64,000 nt of DNA. Source: JACKCD01 sp041390905 (GTDB taxonomy: Bacteria > Chloroflexota > Anaerolineae > Promineifilales > Promineifilaceae). Position 1 is the stretch's first letter; every line of letters starts with the position of its first letter. Below the pieces are notes generated by a model, which was not told where the DNA came from, did not search any database, and saw only the letters and a list, made by a program, of their open reading frames with translations. This document shows positions 53,085 through 61,460 of this stretch, one piece after another. The position numbers were made by a program, and so were the translations under genes. The stretch lies in the NCBI GenBank assembly GCA_041390905.1, contig JAWKPA010000012.1:1550001-1614000 (forward strand), read 5' to 3'.

Positions 53085-55007
53085 TTATTTTTGTGTAATG
53101 TCAACGCGGTAGAGGTTGACCATGCCGTTGTCTTCGGTGGGGTCAAGCTGGAAGCCTGTGACTTCGGGGCGGGTGGCGGCAACTTTGAGGCGCAGGAAGA
53201 GGGGGATGACGGGCAGTTCGCGGGACCAGATGCGTTGGGCTTCCTGGTGGGCGATTATAAATTCGGGGGTTTCGGCGAGGGAACTAAGTGCTTTTTTGCA
53301 GGCGGCATCATAGCCGGGGTGATGCCAGCCGGCCGTATTGCTGGGGTTCCATTTTGCTTCGGTCGGGTTGCTGGTGTCATCACCGAGAAACAGTTCGCAG
53401 GGTGGGTTGACATTGGTGGCCCAGGCGAATTCAGCCAGATCGAATTGACGCTGAAAGAGGGAGCCGCTGTCGCTGAACAGTTCGTTTGGGGGGTGGTAAT
53501 CAAGGTTGACTTCGATGCCGCAGTCGCGTAGGTTGGCCTGGAAGATTTGGGCGATTTGCTGGCGCATATCGCTGCCGCTGGTGGTGAGCAGGGTGAGGGA
53601 AAACGGCCGTTTTTCGCCTCCCGCCTCCTCCCGAATGCCATCCCCGTCACTGTCCACATAGCCAAGCTGGTTGAGTAGCCGGTTGGCTGCCATGACGTTG
53701 TAGGGCCATTCAGTCAGGCCGGTTGGCGGGTAAAGTGGGTGCATGGGCGGGATGTAGCTGTGGATGACCTGCGAACGGCCGTAAAGGATGTTGTCTACCA
53801 TGCTTTGTCGGTCGGTGCATTGGGTAATCGCCTGCCGCACCCGCACATCCTCAAACCAGTCCGGCCTGCCGTCGCCATCGCCGTATCCCGGCTGCGAATT
53901 GATGCCAAAATCAATGTGTTCAAAGACGGTGCCGGTGCTGAAATGGGTGGTTAAACGGCCGGCAGCCTCTGCCTCCAGCAAAAAATCAATCTGTTCGCCG
54001 CCCAGCACATCGGCCGTTACAAGGTCGCAGCTTCCCGCCAGCAGTTGTGCCAGTGCCTGGTTGCTCTCGCTGACAAACTTAAAAATCACGCCATCGAGCC
54101 TGGGGAACCCCTCGGCGCGGTAGTAATATTCGTTGCGGGTCAGTTCGATATGGCTGCCTGCTTCCCAAGCTACTATTTTAAACGGGCCATCTCCCAGCGG
54201 CAGCCGATTGGCGGCTGGCTCCTGCAGCAACTCGCTGGCGGAAAAAGGCTGCAGGGTGTGTTGGGGCAGCGGGATAAAGAAGTTGGTGAAGTAGGTGGCA
54301 TCCATAAAGCCAGGAATGCCAACCCAGCGCGTGGTCAGCTCGTTAATGGCCTCATAGCGGGCGGTGCGGTCGCTGAGAAATTTGCTGGTGGGGGTGGCGG
54401 CATCCCGTTGTAGCTGGTAGCTAAATACGGAGTCGGCGGCGGTGACGGGCACGCCATCGGCCCAAATGCGCGGCTTGAGGGTGAAATCAACCACCAGCCG
54501 CTTCATGTTGATCGACCCATCGGCAAAAAGGACGGTTTCGCCCTGGTCGTTGATGATCTCGATGTTGCGCTGTAGCACCACGGCATCGCCCGCGCTGTTG
54601 AGCACGATGTCGCCTGCCTGGACAACGGCCGTTTCCAGCCGCGCTCCCCCATTTTCCAGCGTTGGCACGGTTTCCAGCCCGTGTGCCTGCCAATCATAGG
54701 ATTGGGCGGTGATGTTTGGCTCAAAAATGGCGGCCAAAACGGCCTGCGAAGCGGCCATGTTGGTGCCATAAGGGTAGAGTGAATCTGGCTCTTGCCCCAT
54801 GCAGATGACCAGCGTTTTGCTGGGGGAAACGGCCGTTGTTGGCGTGGCAATGGGGGTGCGGGTGGGGCGAGCAGCGGTGGGGGAAGAAACGGCCGTTTGT
54901 TGTTGCGCCAGACAAGCTGCCAGCAAAGCAAGCAGCGATAGCAGCAGCCCAAGAGCGAGCAGCCAATGTTTTTTAACCGTGTGCCACTGTTTTCTCACTG
55001 TTTTCAT
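53085..55007 (-). CDS. Peptide/oligosaccharide ABC transporter solute-binding lipoprotein
   Basis: 640 residues from ATG 55007 (an ATG 48 bases upstream is possible). A long hydrophobic signal ends in LLAAC. After a Pro/Thr linker the SBP_bac_5 fold starts with TLVICMGQEPDSLYPYGTNM. FKFVSESNQALAQLLAGSCD and the C-terminal part DLAEFAWATNVNPP are of the DppA/OppA type. It captures a peptide- or sugar-like ligand for an importer whose permeases are not in the window. An inserted segment around QGETVLFADGSINMK is unusual. AACGGCCGTT copies at 54624, 54828 and 54888 lie in the linker. Confidence 0.87.
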   Translation of the reverse strand: MKTVRKQWHTVKKHWLLALGLLLSLLALLAACLAQQQTAVSSPTAARPTRTPIATPTTAVSPSKTLVICMGQEPDSLYPYGTNMAASQAVLAAIFEPNITAQSYDWQAHGLETVPTLENGGARLETAVVQAGDIVLNSAGDAVVLQRNIEIINDQGETVLFADGSINMKRLVVDFTLKPRIWADGVPVTAADSVFSYQLQRDAATPTSKFLSDRTARYEAINELTTRWVGIPGFMDATYFTNFFIPLPQHTLQPFSASELLQEPAANRLPLGDGPFKIVAWEAGSHIELTRNEYYYRAEGFPRLDGVIFKFVSESNQALAQLLAGSCDLVTADVLGGEQIDFLLEAEAAGRLTTHFSTGTVFEHIDFGINSQPGYGDGDGRPDWFEDVRVRQAITQCTDRQSMVDNILYGRSQVIHSYIPPMHPLYPPTGLTEWPYNVMAANRLLNQLGYVDSDGDGIREEAGGEKRPFSLTLLTTSGSDMRQQIAQIFQANLRDCGIEVNLDYHPPNELFSDSGSLFQRQFDLAEFAWATNVNPPCELFLGDDTSNPTEAKWNPSNTAGWHHPGYDAACKKALSSLAETPEFIIAHQEAQRIWSRELPVIPLFLRLKVAATRPEVTGFQLDPTEDNGMVNLYRVDITQK

Positions 55008-55099
55008 GATTTTGATGACTGTAAGCAGTATAAAATAAAATGCAATTGGTGTCAATTTGGTGTAATTATAGGGTAAATACGAGGTCGAAAAAGGCGGGA

Positions 55100-55183
55100 G
55101 ATTAGGAGATCAAGAGATTGGGAGATTGAGTCTCCCAGTCTTCCAGTCTCTTAGTCTCTCAATCTCTCAATCTCCAAAACCCT
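55100..55183. repeat. Short-word hairpin spacer (GGGAGATTG / CAATCTC)
   Basis: GGAGATTAGGAGATCAAGAG and GATTGGGAGATTGAG face CTCCCAGTC and CTCTCAATCTCTCAATCTCC. It occupies the gap between the divergent solute-binding and trmB genes. Confidence 0.65.
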
Positions 55184-55192
55184 TGCTATAAT
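55184..55192 (+). promoter_or_regulatory. Extended -10 element directly before trmB
   Basis: TGCTATAAT (55184-55192) has an extended -10. The ATG of trmB is at 55200, eight bases later, so a transcript starting at the usual distance would begin at or next to the ATG and be leaderless. No good -35 is visible. Confidence 0.6.
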
Positions 55193-55199
55193 TACCGCC

Positions 55200-56189
55200 A
55201 TGCCATTAGATACATTGCAAGCAACTCGTTTGGATTGGCCGATGGATTGGCCGCACTGTTTCGGGCGTGAAGCGCCCATGCTGCTGGAAATCGGTTTTGG
55301 CGGCGGTCACTTTTTGCTCGATTTGGCAGCGCGGCGACCGGATGCCAGCATTATGGGCATTGAGGTGTCGCTGCCGGCCATTCGTCGGGCGGAACAGAAG
55401 TTGAAAACGGCCGTTTTTCACCACGTCCAGCTCATTCAGGGCAGCGCCCACACGGTGCTGTGGACAGCTTGTGTCCCGGATCTGTTTTCCGAGGTCTATA
55501 TCAATTTTCCTGACCCGTGGCCGAAGCATCCGCAGCGACGGGTGATCAACGACACGTTTTTGCAGTTGCTGGCTTCGCGCATGGTGGTAAACGGCCGTTT
55601 AGCCATTGCCACCGACCACGCCGACTATGCCAACTGGATTACCGCCTGCCTGGAGCGTACCCCTTACTTCACCAGCCGCTTGCCCACCACCTTTGTCACC
55701 GAGGACAACGAGCGGCTGCGTACCAAGTATGAACAATTTGCCATTGCCGATGGCCGTACCTGTCACTATTACCATTGGCAGCGCAATAAAACGGCCGTTG
55801 CCAACCTCTTTTATCCACCTAAGGAGCAGCCCATGCCCCACACCATTTTGCAAACCCCCCTCACGCTATCAGAAATAAGCGGCCGTTTTAACAAGCCATA
55901 CGCCAGCGAAGGTAACTTCACCGTGCGCCTCATCGAAATCTTCCAATCTCCCCATTATCCAGCTCTGCTTGTTGACACCTACATTAGTGAACCCGCCCTC
56001 AACCAGCACGTTGGGTTAGCCATCCACCAGCGCGATGATGGCACCATCGTTGTCGGGCTGCACGAAATCGGCTTTCCCCGCCCCACCAGCGGCGTCCATT
56101 TTGCCATCCACGTCGTTACTCAATGGTTGCTGGGGCTGCATTCCGACACCGTGCTTATCAATAGCAATCTTAATTTTCATGATACATAA
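55200..56189 (+). CDS. trmB: tRNA (guanine-N7-)-methyltransferase, long form
   Basis: 329 residues; the core enzyme is about 220. SAM-binding EIGFGGGHFLLDLAARRPD, then YINFPDPWPKHPQRRVIND and the tRNA-binding TDHADYANW region are complete. Residues about 215-329 are an extension (around GLAIHQRDDGTIVVGLHEIG), as also found in some thermophile and Deinococcus-Thermus enzymes. It makes m7G46 in the tRNA variable loop. Four CGGCCGTT sites lie in the gene. Probably leaderless (see the -10 element at 55187). Confidence 0.92.
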   Translation: MPLDTLQATRLDWPMDWPHCFGREAPMLLEIGFGGGHFLLDLAARRPDASIMGIEVSLPAIRRAEQKLKTAVFHHVQLIQGSAHTVLWTACVPDLFSEVYINFPDPWPKHPQRRVINDTFLQLLASRMVVNGRLAIATDHADYANWITACLERTPYFTSRLPTTFVTEDNERLRTKYEQFAIADGRTCHYYHWQRNKTAVANLFYPPKEQPMPHTILQTPLTLSEISGRFNKPYASEGNFTVRLIEIFQSPHYPALLVDTYISEPALNQHVGLAIHQRDDGTIVVGLHEIGFPRPTSGVHFAIHVVTQWLLGLHSDTVLINSNLNFHDT

Positions 56190-56247
56190 CCGGCTCTTCA
56201 GGAATTCAAGGAGTTGACACCAATTATAGGGCGGATTGCTTAATAAG

Positions 56248-56266
56248 CGTTCATTATTAATGAACG
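56248..56266. promoter_or_regulatory. 19-bp operator-like dyad
   Basis: CGTTCATTATTAATGAACG has perfect 9-bp arms around one T. TTGACA lies at 56214 but without a good -10 at proper spacing. It sits in the 436-bp gene-free stretch 56190-56625 upstream of the two-component genes. Confidence 0.5.
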
Positions 56267-56275
56267 AACCCTTAG

Positions 56276-56423
56276 GCGTTTACAAAAAAAGCGGGTAGAA
56301 AAACGGCATGCCTGTGAGAGCCTGCACTGAGGCCACCGAAGTGTCCTTCGAGGAATCTTGTGCTTCTTGAAGGGGCAAGATTCCCCGCTTCACTGTGTTC
56401 GCTCGGAATGACATTAACCCGAT
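56276..56423. repeat. Interspersed ~145-bp element, copy 1
   Basis: It begins GCGTTTACAAAAAAAGCGGG and TAGAAAAACGG, has an inner hairpin GAGGAATCTT...AAGATTCC, and ends CGCTCGGAATGACATTAACC. The same outer and inner blocks occur, inverted, at 63079-63213. The middle differs. Probably a MITE- or REP-like element. The remaining part 56424-56560 shows nothing else. Confidence 0.7.
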
Positions 56424-56560
56424 TCAGTTGTTAATTCGCTTTGCATAGCGTATTTAATCCTCGTTTCTTAGTAGTACTTGAGTTACATAATGCAGTAAGG
56501 CGATTTGCAAACTGCTCTGTAAATAATGATTGGTAAAAGCAAAGCGTTGGTTGAATCCGG

Positions 56561-56588
56561 TTGCTTTGTCAAAGAGGCCGCATATAAT
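56561..56588 (+). promoter_or_regulatory. Promoter of the two-component operon
   Basis: TTGCTT (56561-56566), 16-bp spacer and TATAAT (56583-56588), 38 bp before the response-regulator ATG. GCATAT (56580-56585) and ATATGC (56597-56602) form a dyad over the -10, a possible autoregulatory site. Confidence 0.5.
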
Positions 56589-56625
56589 CAATTTTCATAT
56601 GCAGCCTACAAACGGAGGACAATGA

Positions 56626-57303
56626 ATGACCACAAAAATCTTGGTGATTGAAGACGAAGAGCGCATTCGAGAATTTTTGAAGCGTGGTCTAAGTTTTGAA
56701 GGCTACCAAGTCGAAACAGCCGCCGATGGACAAATCGGTTTGGATTTGGCGCGTGACGAGCCGCCCGATTTGGTGCTACTTGATTTGATGTTACCCGGCA
56801 TGGACGGATTGGAAGTATGTCGCCGCCTGCGTGCCGCCAGCGAAGTGCCGATCTTGATGCTCACCGCTAAGGAAACTATAGAAGACCGGGTGGTGGGGTT
56901 GGATGCCGGAGCCGATGATTACCTGGTGAAGCCTTTTGCCTTTGATGAACTGATGGCACGCATGCGTGCCTTGCTGCGTCGGGCACAGCCATCCAAACCC
57001 CAGGTCTACCGCTTTGCTGATCTGGAACTGGACACTGGCACGCGGCAGGGACGGCGTGGCGGCCATGTGTTTGACCTTACTGCCAAAGAATATGAGCTGC
57101 TGGAACTGTTTATGCGCCATCCACGCCAGGTGCTGACTCGCGACATCATCTTTGACCGGGTGTGGGATTATGATTTTGGTGGCGAGAGCAACATTATTGA
57201 AGTGTATGTACGCTACCTGCGGCAGAAGACAGAGCAATCGGGTATGTCGCGGCTGATCCATACCGTGCGCGGTATTGGCTATGTGCTGCGGGATGACGGA
57301 TGA
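56626..57303 (+). CDS. OmpR-family response regulator
   Basis: 225 residues (CGGAGG upstream). The receiver domain has KILVIEDEERIREF, phosphoacceptor Asp in LVLLDLMLPGMDG (near residue 51), Thr in LMLTAK and Lys in YLVKPF. The winged-helix DNA-binding domain starts near 130 and ends in RLIHTVRGIGYVLRDD. With the histidine kinase 34 bases downstream it forms a two-component system; the signal is unknown. Confidence 0.95.
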   Translation: MTTKILVIEDEERIREFLKRGLSFEGYQVETAADGQIGLDLARDEPPDLVLLDLMLPGMDGLEVCRRLRAASEVPILMLTAKETIEDRVVGLDAGADDYLVKPFAFDELMARMRALLRRAQPSKPQVYRFADLELDTGTRQGRRGGHVFDLTAKEYELLELFMRHPRQVLTRDIIFDRVWDYDFGGESNIIEVYVRYLRQKTEQSGMSRLIHTVRGIGYVLRDDG

Positions 57304-57337
57304 TGTTGTGGAACGCCGCGAAAGATGAGATAGCTCC

Positions 57338-58768
57338 TTGACGATTCAAAACCGCCTTCTTTTTATCTATACCGCTATTTTTACAATAGCGTTTATCATC
57401 TTTGCCCTTGTGATCTATACCTTGCCGCGTGACCGGGTGTTGGCAGAAATTGACACTGACCTGGAAGCATTGGCGGCGGAAGTGGTGCAGCCGGGGCCGC
57501 TGCCGCAAGAGCTGGAGAATCTGCGCACGGCTTCGACGTTTATGTTGATTGTGGACAGCCAGGGTGAGATTATCGGCCGTTCGCGCAATTTGACAGGCTA
57601 TAGCGGGCTGTTGGACGTGGATGGCTTGCGGCAGGAAAAACAAGTGCGGCTGGTGCGGCTGGAAGATAATACGCTGCTGCGTGTGTTGACGGTGCCGTTG
57701 GTGCTAAAAGAAGGCGATCAGACGAGCTTTATCGGCCATTTGCAGGTGGCACGGCTGCTGGACAGTTACGAGAGCTTTAATCGGGTGCTGGTGGTGGCGC
57801 TGCTGATTGGTCTGTTTGCCGCCACAACCTCGCTGTTTGTGGCGGTGTTGCTGACGCCGCGCTTGTTTAAGCCACTGGAAGATATGGCTGAGGTAGCGCG
57901 GCAAATCACGCGAGCCGATGATTTGGGTCGGCGGGTGCCGGATCCAGGCGGTAGTGATGAGATTGGCGATTTGGCGCGGGCGTTTAACCAGACGCTGGAG
58001 CGGCTGGAGCGGCTGTTTACGACGCAGCATCGGTTGCTGGCGGATGTGTCGCATGAGTTGCGCACGCCGCTGACGACGGTGCGGGGGAATATTGACCTGA
58101 TGCGTCGCATGGGGGAGATGGACGCGGAGTCTATGGCGGCGATTCAGGATGAGCTGGAGCGGATGACGCGGCTGGTGGGTGACTTGCTGCTGTTGGCGCG
58201 GGCGGATTCGGGCGGGCTGCCGCTGCACTGGGGGGCGGTGGAGTTGGATAGTGTGCTGTTTGAGGTGTATCGGCAGGTGAGCTTGCTGGATCGGGGGGTG
58301 ATGGTGGTATTAACGGCCGTTGATCAAGCCACCGTCCACGGCGACCCCGACCGCCTCAAACAACTTTTGCTCAATCTGGTAGACAACGCCATCAAATACA
58401 CCCCACGCGGCGGCAGAGTGGAATTGAGCCTGGCGAAAGAAGACGGTTGGGCAGCCATCAGCATCAGCGATACCGGCATTGGTATTCCGAAAGAAGACTT
58501 GCCCCACATCTTTGAGCGGTTTTATCGTGTAGATAAAGCCCGCAGTCGAATGCAGGGTGGCTCTGGCCTGGGTCTTTCCATTGCCAAATGGATTGCTGAC
58601 GCCCATGATGCGATCATAAAAATTAACAGCGAAGTTGGGCAAGGCACAACCTTTGTGATCAAGCTGCCAATTATTGAAATAGGTGAGGAAGACGCGGAAG
58701 AAGAAGTGGAAACCCTGAGCAGAACCCAGCGGCTGCGGCTGCTGGGAGCAAATCTGCGTCGTTCATAA
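57338..58768 (+). CDS. Sensor histidine kinase
   Basis: 476 residues from TTG 57338. Two membrane helices (about 7-29 and 148-172) flank an extracytoplasmic domain; a HAMP domain follows. The H-box is LLADVSHELRTPLTTVRGNI with phosphorylated His, then N box LLNLVDNAIKYTP, G1 ISDTGIGIP and G2 GGSGLGLSIAKWI. The C-terminal tail is acidic. Strand composition flips at AACGGCCGTT 58312 in the catalytic domain. It is cotranscribed with the response regulator. Confidence 0.94.
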   Translation: MTIQNRLLFIYTAIFTIAFIIFALVIYTLPRDRVLAEIDTDLEALAAEVVQPGPLPQELENLRTASTFMLIVDSQGEIIGRSRNLTGYSGLLDVDGLRQEKQVRLVRLEDNTLLRVLTVPLVLKEGDQTSFIGHLQVARLLDSYESFNRVLVVALLIGLFAATTSLFVAVLLTPRLFKPLEDMAEVARQITRADDLGRRVPDPGGSDEIGDLARAFNQTLERLERLFTTQHRLLADVSHELRTPLTTVRGNIDLMRRMGEMDAESMAAIQDELERMTRLVGDLLLLARADSGGLPLHWGAVELDSVLFEVYRQVSLLDRGVMVVLTAVDQATVHGDPDRLKQLLLNLVDNAIKYTPRGGRVELSLAKEDGWAAISISDTGIGIPKEDLPHIFERFYRVDKARSRMQGGSGLGLSIAKWIADAHDAIIKINSEVGQGTTFVIKLPIIEIGEEDAEEEVETLSRTQRLRLLGANLRRS

Positions 58769-58800
58769 AAAAGGTCAGGGGTGTTTCCCTGACCTTTTTT
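58767..58800. terminator. Bidirectional Rho-independent terminator
   Basis: AAAAAAGGTCAGGG, loop GTGTTT, CCCTGACCTTTTTT. It serves the kinase gene and, on the other strand, the convergent PspC gene. Confidence 0.9.
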
Positions 58801-58810
58801 GCGAACCTGT

Positions 58811-59224
58811 TTAGCGGCGGTTGATGAGCATGTAGACACCAAGTCCAATGATGAGCAAAGGCCAGAATACGCCGCTGTGCACAAACCCCATCTTGCTAAA
58901 CAGGAAAAATATACCCAGAGCGACTAGCACAACCCCAATAGTCTGGGGCTGCCCTACCTTGCCGACGCTGGTGTAGAGACGCTCGCCCATTTCGTCCAGG
59001 TTTTGCTTGATGGTTTCAGCGTTGTTTGCTTCTCCGTGGTTGGCAGTGGGCATGATAATCCACAGGATAAAGTAGATGGGCAGGCCAATGCCGCTGGCAA
59101 AGAGCAGGATTAAAAAGGCCAATCGGATCAGTACGGAATCTATGCCAAGATAGGTGGCGATGCCGCCGCAGACCCCCGCAATGATCTGATCTGTATTGCT
59201 TCGGGTAAGTCTTGCTTCAGACAT
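58811..59224 (-). CDS. PspC-domain membrane protein
   Basis: 137 residues. The N-terminal PspC domain (TRSNTDQIIAGVCGGIATYL, GIDSVLIRLAFLILLF) carries one or two membrane helices. A charged middle (ETIKQNLDEMGERL) precedes two C-terminal helices of the LiaI/DUF5668 type (GVVLVALGIFFLF, VFWPLLIIGLGVYMLI). PspC-like proteins take part in envelope stress responses. Convergent with the sensor kinase gene. Confidence 0.88.
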   Translation of the reverse strand: MSEARLTRSNTDQIIAGVCGGIATYLGIDSVLIRLAFLILLFASGIGLPIYFILWIIMPTANHGEANNAETIKQNLDEMGERLYTSVGKVGQPQTIGVVLVALGIFFLFSKMGFVHSGVFWPLLIIGLGVYMLINRR

Positions 59225-59492
59225 GTCTTAACCTCCATTCGTTACAATCATCCTTATTGGGATGATGTTGTTTTCTGTGCATCTATACGCCAAGATGGGG
59301 TAAAAGTTGCAGAGGGTTTATGAGAATCAACTGAACGGCCGTTTTTGTTCTCACCCCATTCTCTCCACTTTCTCGCCAAAGCCCCGCTTTTTGCATATAC
59401 TGCTCTATTGATATTTTGTATTGGATTATCTGTAAAGTCGAGACAATTTGCCCATTGCTAACCCATTCTGACTTTGCAAACTGACGCTAACA

Positions 59493-59963
59493 TTGAAAAA
59501 ATTTGTTGCCAACTTAGTTCGCTTTCCGCTCCTGCGCCAGCTCATGCTTTTGGGAATCCGTTTGTTTGTTCCCCGACAGCGGCTGGGTGTGACCATGGTG
59601 GCTTTGGATGAGCGAAACCGGGTTTTGCTGCTGCGGCATGTCTTTCACCCCGAATTTCCCTGGGGCTTGCCGGGCGGCTGGCTTGGCCGCAATGAAGCAC
59701 CGGATGAGGGTGTTTTGCGGGAACTGCGGGAAGAGACGGGATTAACGGCCGTTTTAGGGCCAACATTGCTGGTGAGGAGAGAAGACCATCCACCACATAT
59801 CGGCATTGCCTACCTAGGGTACGTGCAGCCCGGTACGTTCAGCCTAAGCGGCGAAATCATCGAAGCCGCCTGGTTTGAGGTTGATAGCCTGCCGCCGCTC
59901 TATCCCTTTATGGCCGATGCCATCCAAATAGCCTTAAAAAGACAACAAAGATCAGAAGCCTAG
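59493..59963 (+). CDS. Nudix hydrolase
   Basis: 156 residues from TTG 59493. The Nudix box is complete: GGWLGRNEAPDEGVLRELRE followed by ETGL. An N-terminal hydrophobic helix (LVRFPLLRQLMLLGIRLFV) is uncommon and may attach it to the membrane. It hydrolyses a nucleoside diphosphate-linked compound; the substrate is unknown. An AACGGCCGTT at 59744 lies just after the box. Sixteen bases before the first beta-lactamase-like gene. Confidence 0.87.
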   Translation: MKKFVANLVRFPLLRQLMLLGIRLFVPRQRLGVTMVALDERNRVLLLRHVFHPEFPWGLPGGWLGRNEAPDEGVLRELREETGLTAVLGPTLLVRREDHPPHIGIAYLGYVQPGTFSLSGEIIEAAWFEVDSLPPLYPFMADAIQIALKRQQRSEA

Positions 59964-59978
59964 AGGAGTAATCTAGCC

Positions 59979-61454
59979 GTGAACAGAAACACATCACCCG
60001 GTGTGGGACAGTGGGTAACTGTCTCTCTAATGGTTGCTGTTTCTCTATTCTTGCTCATCAAGCTCTACCAATATGCAGGCTTACGAGGCTACTATCCCAC
60101 TGGTTTAACCATTGCCGGGATAGACGTTGGCGGCATGACCCCAGAGGAAGCCAGCGAAATATTGACCAACCGCTACCTCGAAGCCCCCATCACCCTTTAT
60201 CACCGTGATGAGCAGTTTGTTATCAGCCCAGCCGAAGCCGAGTTTACGCTTGACCTGACACGCATGTTGAGCGACGCTGACTTTCAGCGTGTGCAGCAAG
60301 ATTTTTGGGCCGGCTTTTGGGGATACCTGTGGGGTACCCCCGTTGAAGTGGCTCCCGTTCCCCTTAGTGCCACCCATAACCGGGAAGCATTAGGTGACGT
60401 GTTAACCCGCATCGCCAATCTTACCGATGAGCCAGCACAGCCACCCCAGCCCGTGCCTGGCTCGCTTAGCTTCCAATATGGGGTTGCTGGCACCATCACC
60501 GACATTGAGGCCAGCTTTTCCGACGTTGAAGCCGCGCTCTATCGCCCCATCAACCGTGAAGCGCGGCTGGTAGTGGAACCCCGCGCCCCCATTCGCCCCG
60601 ATAACAACCTGCTCACCCGGCTCCTGGTCAACCGTGTGCAGGTGTTTGAACAAGAGTCGGGTGGCATAGCCAGCGTTTTTATTATGGATTTGCAAACAGG
60701 TGAAGAGATCGCCCTACGCTCCGATGTGGTGATGTCGGGCATGGATTTGCTCAAAATCCCCATTGCTGTGGAAGCTTACCGGGTGCTGCGTGATGTGCCA
60801 ACCCTGACCCAGCGCCAGCTTATTTCCGACACCCTCATCGTTGGCCCCAACAACCCCAGCACCAATGCCCTTCTCAGCGTCATTGCCGGATCTGATGAAC
60901 CCTACACCGGGGCGCGGCTGGTGACAAATTCAATGCAGCGACTGGGGTTAAAAAACACCTTTATGCTGACTCCCTACGATGAACCGATGCTGCCGGGATT
61001 GGTTAAGCCCCAAACCCCGGCCAACTCTGCCGAAAGTGTCCTTACGCACCCCAATGATCAGATGCAGACAACGGCCGAAGATATTGGCACGTTGCTTTCA
61101 ATGGTTTATTACTGCGCCCAGGGGCAAGGTGGGGCGCTGATGGCGGTGTTTGATGATGAGATTACACAGGAAGAATGTCGCCAGCTTTTGCAATATATGC
61201 GTTTAAACAAGATTGGCAGCTTGCTGGAGGAAGGGGTGCCGGCAGGTGTGGCGTTGTCGCACCGTCATGGTTGGGTTAGCGATACGCTGGCGGATGCAGG
61301 GGTTGTGTTTACGCCGGGTGGGGATTATGTGATTGTTGCCTTTTTATATAAGTCAGATTGGCTGGAGTGGGAGCTTAGCTCGCCGCTGGTGGCTGATGTG
61401 GCGCGGGCTACTTACAACTACTTCAATTTTGACCAGCCCTTTTTAGGGGGCTAA
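59979..61454 (+). CDS. Beta-lactamase-like membrane protein without the SxxK serine
   Basis: 491 residues from GTG 59979 (GAGGAG upstream). One N-terminal membrane helix, then a YoaR/VanW-like segment (GLTIAGIDVGGMTPEEASEI), then a class A beta-lactamase/penicillin-binding fold from about 215. At the nucleophile motif the sequence reads DLLK (256-259), where the paralogue has SVLK, so the catalytic Ser is Asp. The second motif is PSTN, and KTG is represented by RHG (SHRHGW). It is probably a non-catalytic scaffold or binding protein. Six bases before its paralogue. Confidence 0.85.
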   Translation: MNRNTSPGVGQWVTVSLMVAVSLFLLIKLYQYAGLRGYYPTGLTIAGIDVGGMTPEEASEILTNRYLEAPITLYHRDEQFVISPAEAEFTLDLTRMLSDADFQRVQQDFWAGFWGYLWGTPVEVAPVPLSATHNREALGDVLTRIANLTDEPAQPPQPVPGSLSFQYGVAGTITDIEASFSDVEAALYRPINREARLVVEPRAPIRPDNNLLTRLLVNRVQVFEQESGGIASVFIMDLQTGEEIALRSDVVMSGMDLLKIPIAVEAYRVLRDVPTLTQRQLISDTLIVGPNNPSTNALLSVIAGSDEPYTGARLVTNSMQRLGLKNTFMLTPYDEPMLPGLVKPQTPANSAESVLTHPNDQMQTTAEDIGTLLSMVYYCAQGQGGALMAVFDDEITQEECRQLLQYMRLNKIGSLLEEGVPAGVALSHRHGWVSDTLADAGVVFTPGGDYVIVAFLYKSDWLEWELSSPLVADVARATYNYFNFDQPFLGG

Positions 61455-61460
61455 CTGCGT

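Noticed and set aside
56214..56246. TTGACA upstream of the two-component genes as a promoter
   Set aside because: No -10 at 16-18 bp; the TTGCTT/TATAAT pair at 56561 fits better.
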